The notes below the pieces were generated by a model. It did no database searches, was not told the DNA's origin, and saw nothing but the letters and a program-made list of their open reading frames with translations. A stretch of DNA of 32,769 nucleotides from assembly GCA_003454835.1 (NCBI GenBank), contig DMTA01000547.1, forward strand, positions 1-32,769. The letters are read 5' to 3'. The stretch comes from Achromobacter sp. GTDB lineage: Bacteria; Pseudomonadota; Gammaproteobacteria; Burkholderiales; Burkholderiaceae_B. Position numbers and translations under genes: made by a program. Positions 8,350 through 15,332 of this stretch are shown in pieces; the first letter of the stretch is position 1; every line of letters starts with the position of its first letter.

Positions 8350-8446
8350 AAGGGATCAGAAGCGCAGAGAACGAGATCAGGACCGGCGAAGGAGATCAGG
8401 AGTGGCGAACGAGATCAGGACCGGCGAACCAGATCAGGAACTCGAC
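8350..8446 (+). repeat. 19-bp tandem repeat, about five copies
   Basis: Units of 19 bp such as ACGAGATCAGGACCGGCGA lie at 8371-8389, 8390-8408, 8409-8427 and 8428-8446. The first and third are identical and the others diverged, with GAGATCAGGA as the common core. A weaker, longer copy precedes at 8350-8370. The array sits in an intergenic region, upstream of the antiporter gene's 3' end. Confidence 0.8.
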
Positions 8447-8504
8447 AAGCTCTCTGCTATTCGGGCCTCAGATTTTCCCCATTGCAGCCAGATCCCGAAA
8501 TTCA

Positions 8505-8529
8505 AAACGCGTGCGCGCATGGCGCACGC
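8505..8529 (-). terminator. Terminator of the antiporter gene
   Basis: On the minus strand GCGTGCGC and GCGCACGC (8522-8529 and 8509-8516) form an 8-bp stem with a 5-base loop, followed by GTTTTG. It lies about 30 bp after the stop of the antiporter gene. Confidence 0.65.
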
Positions 8530-8557
8530 GCTCGTATTTCCGGCCCTTTCTTCGCGG

Positions 8558-9829
8558 TTATAAAAACAGCAATGCACCAGCCGCGACGGCTGTGGGCGCC
8601 AACGCACCAAGCAGCAGTCCCCCAACGCTGATCGTTTCGTCTGAAAATCCTCGCTTCAGCAGCGCCACGCCAGCCGGATTCGGCGCGTTCGCGATAACCG
8701 TCAGGCCGCCGCCCGCAACCGCGCCCGACACGAGCATGTATTTTGATTCGTCGGATATGCCATCAATCAGCGAACCCAGATAGGTCAACGCGGCGTTGTC
8801 GGTGATCGCGGTGAGCGATAGGGAGCCGAAGAACAAGGCGATCGGTTCGAGGCTGGATACGATGGGCTGCAGCCACCACCCCTGCATGCCTCCCAAGATG
8901 ACCAGTCCAGCCAGGAAGAACCCAACCAGCAACGCCTCTTTGATGATCAGCGGATTCTGATGCCGTTCGTACGCCTGAGTGAAACCCAGGAACAGCAGGA
9001 ACAGGCCGAGGAACGCGACAGGGTGGTGCGCTAGCGCGACGACCGCCGCCAGCACGGCCAGATGGACCAGAACAACGGAGAGCGGCACGGGAGGCCGCTC
9101 CGACCGGGTCACGCTCTCGGTAGGCAACTGCAGCAGGTACTTGCGCATCATGAGTGTCGCAACAGTCGCGTTCACGATGACGGCAATCGCGGCTTTCCAG
9201 CCGAAGGTTGCCAGCATGAATGCCGAATCCCATTGCCAGGTTGCGGCAACCATCAAGACGGGAGGGGCGGCATAGGCCGTCAACGTTCCCCCGATCGAAA
9301 TGTTGACGAACAGTACGCCAAGGGCGAAGTACTTGGGAACAGCCGGAATTGCCGGCCGAAACAGCTGCGGTGCGAGCATCAGGGCGGCGATGGTCATCGC
9401 GGCCGGTTCCGTGATCAACGATCCCATCAGCGGAACCGCGGCAAGGCCCAACCACGCTGTCGCGACGGAGGTGTGGAAGGGCAGCTTTTTTGCAATGACG
9501 TTGACTGCGGCCATCACGGTCTGGAGCACGGGGCGGGACGCGGCTACAACCATGACCACAAATACAAATAGCGGTTCGGTGTAGTTACGAGACTCGGCGT
9601 ACGCGAGCGCTTCCGCGCCGCCGGTGGCCATCGCCATGATGATAAGCAGCACGAACGCCCAAAAGCCGAAGACGATTTCGACTTCGCCAAGAAGATGGAA
9701 TAAACCGGCGTGGCGAGGGTAGCGGTGCGATAGCCGCTCGAACTGCTTGACGGTGAAAGTGTGGATCAGCGCCAGGGCAAAAATGATGGCGGCTGCAATG
9801 TCGAGCGCATGGGTGGTGGTGGTCTGCAT
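8558..9829 (-). CDS. Putative Na+/H+ antiporter (DUF1504 type)
   Basis: This 423-residue integral membrane protein has about ten to twelve hydrophobic segments and belongs by overall look to the putative Na+/H+ antiporter family Na_H_antiport_2. It probably exchanges cations for protons at the inner membrane; the substrate is inferred from family naming only. Segments such as PAIPAVPKYFALGVLFVNIS and TDNAALTYLGSLIDG are typical of ion-transporter superfamily members, the latter with an acidic residue inside a membrane stretch. No clear ribosome binding site precedes the ATG. It stands alone between the tRNA element and a tRNA-like fragment. Confidence 0.8.
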   Translation of the reverse strand: MQTTTTHALDIAAAIIFALALIHTFTVKQFERLSHRYPRHAGLFHLLGEVEIVFGFWAFVLLIIMAMATGGAEALAYAESRNYTEPLFVFVVMVVAASRPVLQTVMAAVNVIAKKLPFHTSVATAWLGLAAVPLMGSLITEPAAMTIAALMLAPQLFRPAIPAVPKYFALGVLFVNISIGGTLTAYAAPPVLMVAATWQWDSAFMLATFGWKAAIAVIVNATVATLMMRKYLLQLPTESVTRSERPPVPLSVVLVHLAVLAAVVALAHHPVAFLGLFLLFLGFTQAYERHQNPLIIKEALLVGFFLAGLVILGGMQGWWLQPIVSSLEPIALFFGSLSLTAITDNAALTYLGSLIDGISDESKYMLVSGAVAGGGLTVIANAPNPAGVALLKRGFSDETISVGGLLLGALAPTAVAAGALLFL

Positions 9830-9944
9830 GGACGTGGGGGTTCCGCGCGGCGGCCCGACCAGCGCTTTGACCTGCCAGCGCGAAGGAAGACGCCTGACAC
9901 CCAGGCAGGCAGTGTATCAAACTGAAGAATGAGCACCGCATAGG

Positions 9945-9985
9945 GTGGGATGGGGAGGCAGTGAGGTCGAATCCCGCCATCCCAC
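9945..9985 (+). repeat. tRNA-Pro 3'-end-like fragment within an inverted repeat
   Basis: Bases 9963-9983 match 19 of 21 positions of tRNA-Pro 5612-5632 (T-loop to 3' acceptor strand), including the 12-base run TCGAATCCCGCC. The fragment also lies in a 9-bp perfect inverted repeat, GTGGGATGG (9945-9953) and CCATCCCAC (9977-9985), so it resembles a shortened acceptor/T-arm. It may be a decayed attachment site or tRNA remnant. No complete tRNA is present. Confidence 0.65.
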
Positions 9986-9993
9986 GTGGTCAT

Positions 9994-10512
9994 TCAATCG
10001 AATACATCAAGCAGCACATCCGCGACTACGGCGGTTGCAATGGCGACAAGGACGAGATCTGATCCGGCGATTCGCCACTCGTACCCGGAATACGCGGGCA
10101 GGCGAGCGAGCATTGGGCCGGGGACCATCTTTTTGGCGATCCCAGGTGGCAGGGGCTTTCCGCGCGCGAGGTTTTTGCGAATGCCAGGCGGTAGCTGGCT
10201 GTAGCCCGACAGGCCGTACTCGTGTGCGTACGTTCTAGCGGTTGAAACCGTGATGCCTGCAAAGCGCAGCGTGACGCTGGGACTATCGGAATTGGTCTTG
10301 CTGTTGGCTCCGCCTCCGTTTCCGGCATGGCCTTTTGCAGAGCCGTTGCCGTTGCCGTTGCCGTTGCTATTGTTTTTCCCGCCGCCTTTGTTCTGCCCCT
10401 GACCTGGGTTGTCAGGTTTGCCTTTGCCCTCCGGTGGCGCAGCGAATGCGCCAGTCGTCAGAAAAATACAGGAAATGGCTGCAATAAATATCGGCTTGGC
10501 CCTGAATGACAT
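9994..10512 (-). CDS. CigR-like (RcnB-related) secreted protein
   Basis: The 172-residue protein has a signal peptide (residues 1-24, cut after AFA), a Gly/Asn/Lys-rich low-complexity part (25-75) and a conserved C-terminal part with LPPGIRKNLARGKPLPPGIA and PAYSGYEWRIAGSDLVLVAIA. The last matches the anti-virulence regulator CigR family, known from Salmonella SPI-3. A hydrophobic C-terminal stretch may anchor it. A good AGGAG site precedes the ATG. The Gly-Asn run comes from a GCCGTT hexamer repeat on the plus strand, so its length could vary without a frameshift. Function in this organism is unknown. Confidence 0.8.
   Translation of the reverse strand: MSFRAKPIFIAAISCIFLTTGAFAAPPEGKGKPDNPGQGQNKGGGKNNSNGNGNGNGSAKGHAGNGGGANSKTNSDSPSVTLRFAGITVSTARTYAHEYGLSGYSQLPPGIRKNLARGKPLPPGIAKKMVPGPMLARLPAYSGYEWRIAGSDLVLVAIATAVVADVLLDVFD
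10342..10365 (+). repeat. GCCGTT hexamer repeat, four copies
   Basis: Four perfect copies of GCCGTT (plus strand) encode the (Gly-Asn)n run of the CigR-like protein. Changes in copy number would keep the frame. Confidence 0.8.
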
Positions 10513-10758
10513 GACTCGCTCCTACTCAGCCTGAGGCTGGGAAGCTGATTCTAGGGCGGGTAAAAATTCTAGGGGTTTACGGACCTGATCGTTTGTAAGC
10601 GTCTGCTTGCGCATGGGGACAAGGCCGCAGCGGCAAGAGGGAGGGAGTGTGCGGAACCGCCCTCTGCTTGATCGAAAAGACAATCATGCCGCTGCGGTGT
10701 CAGTTTTGCAGCAAACCGCGTTCCCAACCGCATCGGATACGTGCTGGCGAACAAGTCT

Positions 10759-10983
10759 TTAATCGAACGATTGCTGAATCAGCCGGCGGCGATGCAGTTC
10801 AGCGAGGCGCGCTTCAGTTTCTTCGCGCCAGCCTGCCTCCCAGGAGGCCAATCTGGCGCGCCATATGGGCAGCGATTCGCCCGTACGGCCAGGCATGTTT
10901 GCTTCTTTCATGAGGGGGCAAGCGGAAAGCGGCACGCCGTATCGGGCGGCTTCCTGGCCGGCTCTGTGGACGGGGTCATCCAT
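10759..10983 (-). CDS. RMF/CrpP-like small protein, paralogue 1
   Basis: The 74-residue protein shows the ribosome modulation factor/CrpP pattern: A-A-R-x-G near the N-terminus, a Cys-Pro pair, then W-R and WEAGW-x-E. RMF binds 70S ribosomes and makes inactive dimers in stationary phase; related CrpP proteins have been linked, with dispute, to fluoroquinolone resistance. A strong AGGAGG site 6 bp before the ATG fixes the start. It shares MPG-x-TGES and WEAGW with the gene at 11633-11875. It lies 127 bp downstream of the LexA-box gene on the same strand and could be in its transcript. Confidence 0.75.
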   Translation of the reverse strand: MDDPVHRAGQEAARYGVPLSACPLMKEANMPGRTGESLPIWRARLASWEAGWREETEARLAELHRRRLIQQSFD

Positions 10984-11110
10984 TTCGCGCCTCCTGCTGG
11001 GAAAGATCCTAAGCTGAAAGATGAGCGCGATCAGGATTCGTGTCCAGAAAAGTTACGCGAAGAAATAGCGGGATGGATCAGCGTATCAGGCGTTTGCTCA
11101 AGTGATGCGC

Positions 11111-11419
11111 TCAGAGCGGGACCCATTGCATCCACCAGCCCTGGTAATAGCGCTGGCCGTCGATTTCTTCAAAGCCGCACACCATCATTCCGCGGTCCGA
11201 TCCAAAGGTGAGCAGTTCGGGTTCCAGCAGATCGGGGATCGGACTTTTTTGCGATGCGCCGAACTTCGCGAAGGCATCGAGCGTCATGACGCTGATATAG
11301 CGCCGCAGGTCGTCTCGCATGATGGAGTACATGCGGACCGTCCCGGTGACCGCTGGCGCCGGGTCGTTGTCGTGGCGTTTCCGGCCGAGATAGTGGGTTC
11401 GGATGACGGTGCATCGCAT
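11111..11419 (-). CDS. Small protein of unknown function with an SOS box
   Basis: From the ATG at 11419 the ORF encodes 102 residues (MRCTVIRTHYLGRKRHDND...), with no signal peptide, membrane segment or known domain. The C-terminal half, with PIPDLLEPELLTFGSDRGMM and GQRYYQGWWMQWVPL, looks well formed and coding. A near-perfect LexA box ends 15 bp before this ATG, so it is expected to be repressed by LexA and induced by DNA damage. No clear Shine-Dalgarno sequence precedes the ATG; the promoter overlaps the box and the mRNA leader may be very short. The frame is open up to 11464. Function is not recognised. Confidence 0.7.
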   Translation of the reverse strand: MRCTVIRTHYLGRKRHDNDPAPAVTGTVRMYSIMRDDLRRYISVMTLDAFAKFGASQKSPIPDLLEPELLTFGSDRGMMVCGFEEIDGQRYYQGWWMQWVPL

Positions 11420-11433
11420 GGTGCAACTGTAAA

Positions 11434-11453
11434 TACTGTATGAATATACAGTA
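11434..11453 (-). promoter_or_regulatory. LexA (SOS) operator
   Basis: The plus strand reads TACTGTATGAATATACAGTA, a CTG-N10-CAG palindrome that matches the E. coli LexA consensus at nearly every position. It lies 15 bp upstream of the start codon of the minus-strand small gene ending at 11111. A weak -35 (TTGCCG on the minus strand, near 11463) places the operator over the promoter. Confidence 0.85.
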
Positions 11454-11601
11454 TATGCCGGCAAAAACGGGGCCAGTTCTTCGGGCTTAAATTTTCTTGC
11501 TTGAGGGAAGTGCGAGCCCAGTCACCCGCAGGAGCAAGCTTGGCAGGAACCTTCGACACTGCGATAGCCAGCCGGGAACGTCACCAAGCTCCCAATGCAA
11601 T

Positions 11602-11627
11602 GCGCCCCGGAGTCGGGGCGCCTTTCA
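11602..11627 (-). terminator. Terminator-like hairpin after the RMF-like gene
   Basis: GCGCCCCG (11602-11609) and CGGGGCGC (11614-11621) form a perfect 8-bp stem with loop GAGT, 11 bp beyond the stop of the minus-strand gene. The T-rich side (CTTTCAT) is on the plus strand, so it may work in both directions or better in the opposite one. Confidence 0.55.
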
Positions 11628-11632
11628 TGGCA

Positions 11633-11875
11633 TCAAATGACCAGCCGCGACATGGCCCGCGGCACGACACGTGTTCGGTTTCCGGGCGGGGTCTGTCCGC
11701 CGCCGGTGGCTTCCATCCATCCGGCTTCCCAGGCCTCGACCTTGCCGCGCCATTGCGAGATCGATTCGCCGGTATGACCGGGCATGGCGGCGGCCCGATA
11801 GTACGGGCAATCCCACAAGGTCAATCCGTCGCGGGCCGCTTGAGCGCCCAGCTTTTGGATGTCTTCGCGCTGCAT
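11633..11875 (-). CDS. RMF/CrpP-like small protein, paralogue 2
   Basis: The ATG at 11875, preceded by a GGAGGG site 7 bp away, gives an 80-residue protein with the RMF/CrpP pattern. The order is QAARDG, a Cys-Pro pair followed by YY, then MPGHTGES, WR and WEAGWMEA. The last 25 residues are Arg/Pro-rich and unlike paralogue 1. A ribosome-binding role is inferred from the family. The two copies flank the SOS-box gene and share about half of their central 45 residues, so they probably arose by duplication. The frame is open upstream of 11875, but that part lacks support. Confidence 0.75.
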   Translation of the reverse strand: MQREDIQKLGAQAARDGLTLWDCPYYRAAAMPGHTGESISQWRGKVEAWEAGWMEATGGGQTPPGNRTRVVPRAMSRLVI

Positions 11876-12125
11876 GGCACTGCCCTCCAAAAGTAGATGC
11901 ACGGGATGCAAAGTATTCCGCACAGATCCACTGTTTTCAATAGTGAGGGCGCATCAATCGAGGCGGTGCGGGCGTCATGGGGGCCGCGCGGATGATTGGC
12001 CACACACACGCCGAGCCTCGTCTGTTATGCGCGCAATTTCGCCGCTCTGTGCCTTTCGCGTCATGTCTGCGGCGCGCACAATTTCCGCTTCCCGCCGGCT
12101 TCAGGCGGATCTTGAGGATGCTTGG

Positions 12126-13040
12126 ATGCGCTACCGCTACGTCACTGCCGATGTGTTCACCGGCCATGCCTATCAAGGCAATCCACTGGCTGTCGTATTG
12201 GACGCGCAGGGTCTGGATACCCGCCAGATGCAGCGGATCGCGCGCGAGTTCAATTATTCGGAAACCAGTTTTGTAATGCCGCCGCACGACCGGGCCCATA
12301 CGGCGCGCGTGCGCATCTTCACGCCGGACCGCGAGGTGCCGTTTGCCGGGCATCCGAATGTCGGCACGGCCGTCGTGCTGGCACGAGAGCAGATCGCGGC
12401 AGGGGTGTCCGCGCCGCAGGCCTTCGTGTTTGAAGAAGAGGCGGGTTTGGTGCGGATTGCGTTGGCGTATGGCGAACACGGACTGCAAGGCGCGGAACTG
12501 CGCGCGCCCCAGCCGTTGTCGCGCGGCAGTGAGGCGCCTGTGGACGCGGTGGCAAGCGCGCTGCGGCTGGAAGCCGCGGACATTGATGTGTCGACGCACG
12601 CACCGATGGTGGCGTCAGTGGGACTGCCGTTTCTGGTCGTGCAGCTTGCCAGCCGAGACGCCTTGCGTCGCGCGGCGCCGGATTCGGGCGGGTATGCGGC
12701 CCTGATGCCGCAGCTTGGCGCGAAGTCGATCTATGTCTACACGACTGACACGGCGGGCGAGACGATGGACTCGCCCACTGATATCCAGGCGCGCATGCTC
12801 ACCGGTCGCATGACCGAGGATCCCGCCACGGGTAGCGCGACAGCCGCGGTCACGGCGTTGCGGGCATCGCTGGCGGGCAAGGGCGTTCTGCGGTTGCGGG
12901 TGGGGCAGGGCGTGGATATGGGGCGCGCAAGCCTGCTGCTGGCGCATGCCGAGCCGCGTGATGACGGCGTGTGGGCGAGCGTGGCGGGGCAGGCCGTGGT
13001 GGTGATGGAGGGCACGCTGCCGGCACCCGCGTCGGATTGA
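12126..13040 (+). CDS. PhzF family isomerase/epimerase-like protein
   Basis: The 304-residue protein has the two-domain PhzF fold (diaminopimelate-epimerase-like). The conserved glutamate of NYSET (E46, acid/base of PhzF), the FAGHP box (73-77) and the DPATGSATAA box (232-241) are all present. PhzF itself isomerises DHHA in phenazine synthesis, but most family members, like this one with no phenazine genes near, have unknown substrates. The ATG at 12126 follows a GAGGA site. Long open frame upstream to 11859 lacks family similarity and was not used. Confidence 0.9.
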   Translation: MRYRYVTADVFTGHAYQGNPLAVVLDAQGLDTRQMQRIAREFNYSETSFVMPPHDRAHTARVRIFTPDREVPFAGHPNVGTAVVLAREQIAAGVSAPQAFVFEEEAGLVRIALAYGEHGLQGAELRAPQPLSRGSEAPVDAVASALRLEAADIDVSTHAPMVASVGLPFLVVQLASRDALRRAAPDSGGYAALMPQLGAKSIYVYTTDTAGETMDSPTDIQARMLTGRMTEDPATGSATAAVTALRASLAGKGVLRLRVGQGVDMGRASLLLAHAEPRDDGVWASVAGQAVVVMEGTLPAPASD

Positions 13041-13052
13041 CGTCGATGCGCG

Positions 13053-13082
13053 TTGCCGGTGAAAGAGGGCCTCGTGTATGCT
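13053..13082 (+). promoter_or_regulatory. Possible promoter between phzF-like and GNAT genes
   Basis: TTGCCG (about 13053) and TATGCT (about 13077-13082) are spaced by 18 bp. Transcription would begin near 13090, where a 22-codon ORF with an Arg-rich end starts (13090-13158), followed by a terminator at 13207-13231. Confidence 0.35.
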
Positions 13083-13206
13083 GCTGCGCATGAACACATC
13101 GCACATCGCTGCAGCTACGCGCGCAGATTTCCGACGAATCACTCGACGTCAACGTTGAGTGGCTAGCCGTGTTCGGGCGCCGATTGTCCGGCGCTTATTT
13201 CAGAAG

Positions 13207-13231
13207 GCCACGATACCCTCGTGGCTTTTTT
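13207..13231 (+). terminator. Intrinsic terminator before the GNAT gene
   Basis: GCCACGA (13207-13213) and TCGTGGC (13219-13225) form a 7-bp stem with loop TACCC, followed by six T. It ends the phzF-like transcript, or acts as an attenuator for a leader starting near 13090. Confidence 0.8.
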
Positions 13232-13298
13232 GTTTGCCGGATTTCCCCCGCCGAGGCGTATCGCAAGGCCTTCATTCTTTCATCACAAGGAATGAAGC

Positions 13299-13733
13299 AT
13301 GTCTCATCAAGACCTCGCCATCCGGCCTTTTCATCCGACCGACGAGAAGGCGCTTATCGCGCTGTGGCACGCCTGCGGGCTGACGCGTCCGTGGAACGAT
13401 CCGCGCAAGGACATCGCGCGCAAGTTGACGGTGCAGTCCGATCTGTTTCTGGTGGGTGTGCTGGACGGCGAGATCGTGGCGACGCTGATGGGCGGCTATG
13501 ACGGGCACCGCGGCTGGATCAACTATCTGGCCGTGTCGCCCGAGCATCGGCGGCGACAGTTCGCCACGGCGCTGATGCGGGCCGCGGAGCGCAAACTGCT
13601 GGACATGGGGTGTCCGAAAATCAATCTGCTGATCCGTTCGGACAACATCGCGGTAAAGCGTTTCTACGACAGCCTGGGTTTTCAGGAGGATGCGGTGATC
13701 AGCATGGGAAAGCGCCTGATTACGGATCTTTGA
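13299..13733 (+). CDS. GNAT family acetyltransferase, YpeA-like
   Basis: The 144-residue protein is a single GNAT domain. The acetyl-CoA binding motif A is seen in YLAVSPEHRRRQFATALM (about 68-85), and the C-terminal part carries NLLIRSDNIAVKRFYDSLGF. Size and sequence resemble E. coli YpeA, an acetyltransferase of unknown substrate. An AAGGAA site precedes the ATG. It is probably a single gene with its own promoter. Confidence 0.88.
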   Translation: MSHQDLAIRPFHPTDEKALIALWHACGLTRPWNDPRKDIARKLTVQSDLFLVGVLDGEIVATLMGGYDGHRGWINYLAVSPEHRRRQFATALMRAAERKLLDMGCPKINLLIRSDNIAVKRFYDSLGFQEDAVISMGKRLITDL

Positions 13734-13786
13734 AGATGGCGGGTACAAAGTGCCCGCCTCGAATCACCCGCCTAGAATTACCTGCC

Positions 13787-14785
13787 TCAAATCGCCTGCG
13801 TCAGATACACGGCTTCGCGCCCGACGATCGGCATGCGCGTGGGCATGAAGATCGTGCACGCATCGCACGGGGAGCGGATTTCTTCCGTGCCGTTCATGGC
13901 GATTAGCTCACCCTTGTCGAAGGTCTCGAAGCCGATCACGGGCCGCGTGAAAGTAAAGTCCTCGGACTTCACCATGTGGACCTCCAGCAGGCGATAGCGC
14001 TGCGGGGCAGGCGGAGGCGGCGTGCCGGCCGGGGTGTCGATGAGGCCCAGATGCGCCAGAAAGCGCAGGGTGACGTCGGTGGCGAGTTCCGCGGCGGAGC
14101 GGGCGAAATGCTGGCCGCATTCGACGACGAGCGCGCCGCCGCTGTTCGACAGCGGATCACCGTGATGGCCGTAGCCCATGACGCCGGTGCCTGGAAACTT
14201 GTCTTGCGGCATGACCAGATGGACCTGCGGCGAACCGACGGCCGCGGCCAGCGCGGTGTTGCGGTCCATCTCGTTGTAGACCCAGAACGGCTGCACGGGC
14301 GCGCGCGTGGAATGGATGTCCAGCACGAAGTCGGCGGCGTCCAGGATGGGGCGCATTTCGCGGGCGCGGCGCAGCTCGGGGCTGTCCTCCGAACCGTCGA
14401 GCATGGCGGCGGACCAGATGCGATTGAGATTGTGGACGAGCTGGCGGTTGTCGTAAGGCCGGTCGATGTCGAAGGCCTCGTAAGCCTCGACGTGGGCAAA
14501 GCTGACCGTCAGCGTGCCGATCTTCGGGCGTACGCCCGTGTCCAGCAGATGGGTGGCGGCCACCATGCCACAGATCTCGTTGCCGTGCGTGATGGCGTTG
14601 ATGAGCACGTGCGGCCCGGGCTTGCCGGATTCGAAGCGATGCACGTAGGGAATGCCGGTGTTGCCCTCGCGGTAGGCGGACAGGTCACGCGGCAGGACTT
14701 CCAGCGGAGCGGTATCAGGTTCGAAGACAGGTGTGGTCATGAGAGTGGGTGGCAGGTTGGATGGCATTGTGTAATCGCCTGACAT
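13787..14785 (-). CDS. Succinylglutamate desuccinylase/aspartoacylase family protein (M14-like)
   Basis: The 332-residue protein is a zinc-dependent deacylase-type enzyme of the AstE/AspA branch of M14 carboxypeptidases. Zinc ligands are H67 and E70 (THGNE) and H158 (DIHST); the glutamate of VVECGQH is the likely catalytic base. The C-terminal part is the usual beta barrel. It probably hydrolyses an N-acyl amino acid or a related amide; no arginine-catabolism genes lie beside it, so the substrate is open. Several starts are possible (14785, 14767, 14740), none with a strong ribosome binding site. Confidence 0.87.
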   Translation of the reverse strand: MSGDYTMPSNLPPTLMTTPVFEPDTAPLEVLPRDLSAYREGNTGIPYVHRFESGKPGPHVLINAITHGNEICGMVAATHLLDTGVRPKIGTLTVSFAHVEAYEAFDIDRPYDNRQLVHNLNRIWSAAMLDGSEDSPELRRAREMRPILDAADFVLDIHSTRAPVQPFWVYNEMDRNTALAAAVGSPQVHLVMPQDKFPGTGVMGYGHHGDPLSNSGGALVVECGQHFARSAAELATDVTLRFLAHLGLIDTPAGTPPPPAPQRYRLLEVHMVKSEDFTFTRPVIGFETFDKGELIAMNGTEEIRSPCDACTIFMPTRMPIVGREAVYLTQAI

Positions 14786-14827
14786 TATGGCGGGTACGGC
14801 AATCCGCAGGTTCGATACCAGGGGTGA

Positions 14828-14855
14828 AAAATGCGGCTTTTGAGCGCATTTTTTT
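14828..14855. terminator. Terminator-like hairpin in a divergent intergenic region
   Basis: AAAATGCG (14828-14835) and CGCATTTT (14845-14852) form an 8-bp stem, followed by further T. It lies between divergent genes, where no transcript is expected to end, so its role is unclear. Confidence 0.35.
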
Positions 14856-14977
14856 GAATTTCAAGATGCCTCGGCACTACACGGATTAGTACGTTTTTAC
14901 CCCTGAAAATCATTGCTTTCCAAGCGTTTTTCTTTGGGGCATATTGCGGCCGGGCAGTCGGAATTCATAGGTGCAGC

Positions 14978-15232
14978 ATGAGTGGGTGGCCACAACGTCA
15001 TATCAATGGTTTTCAAGTGCAGTGCGAAGTCGTGGACTTGAACACCGGCGTGTTGGCTATTGAAATACTGGTGTGCCGCAATGGCGACGATACCGTCGCG
15101 CAGCGGTGGTCGCTGCCACGCTTCGTGACTTTCAACGATCCCGCTGTCGCCCGGCGCCATGCCGAGCTGGTGCTCTCCGGCATCCGGTCCGTAGACGAGC
15201 ACACAGGCGAACCTCGCTACGGGATTCTCTAG
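14978..15232 (+). CDS. Small hypothetical protein
   Basis: The 84-residue ORF (MSGWPQRHINGFQVQCEVVD...) codes for a soluble protein with alternating hydrophobic residues typical of beta strands (VLAIEILVCRNGDD), then a helix with ARRHAELVLSGIRSVD. No family is recognised. The codon use looks like that of neighbouring genes. It lies alone, divergent from the M14-like gene and upstream of the SYLF lipoprotein gene. Confidence 0.65.
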   Translation: MSGWPQRHINGFQVQCEVVDLNTGVLAIEILVCRNGDDTVAQRWSLPRFVTFNDPAVARRHAELVLSGIRSVDEHTGEPRYGIL

Positions 15233-15332
15233 CGCTCGCTAGTGTTTTGTTTCGTTTATCACATTCGTTTGACTTGTCGGATCTGGAATGCCCGGTACAG
15301 TTGTCCCTGTATGACAACAAAAGGAGAGCTCC

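Noticed and set aside
8371..8446. CRISPR-like array
   Set aside because: The repeats are directly adjacent with no spacers and no cas genes are present.
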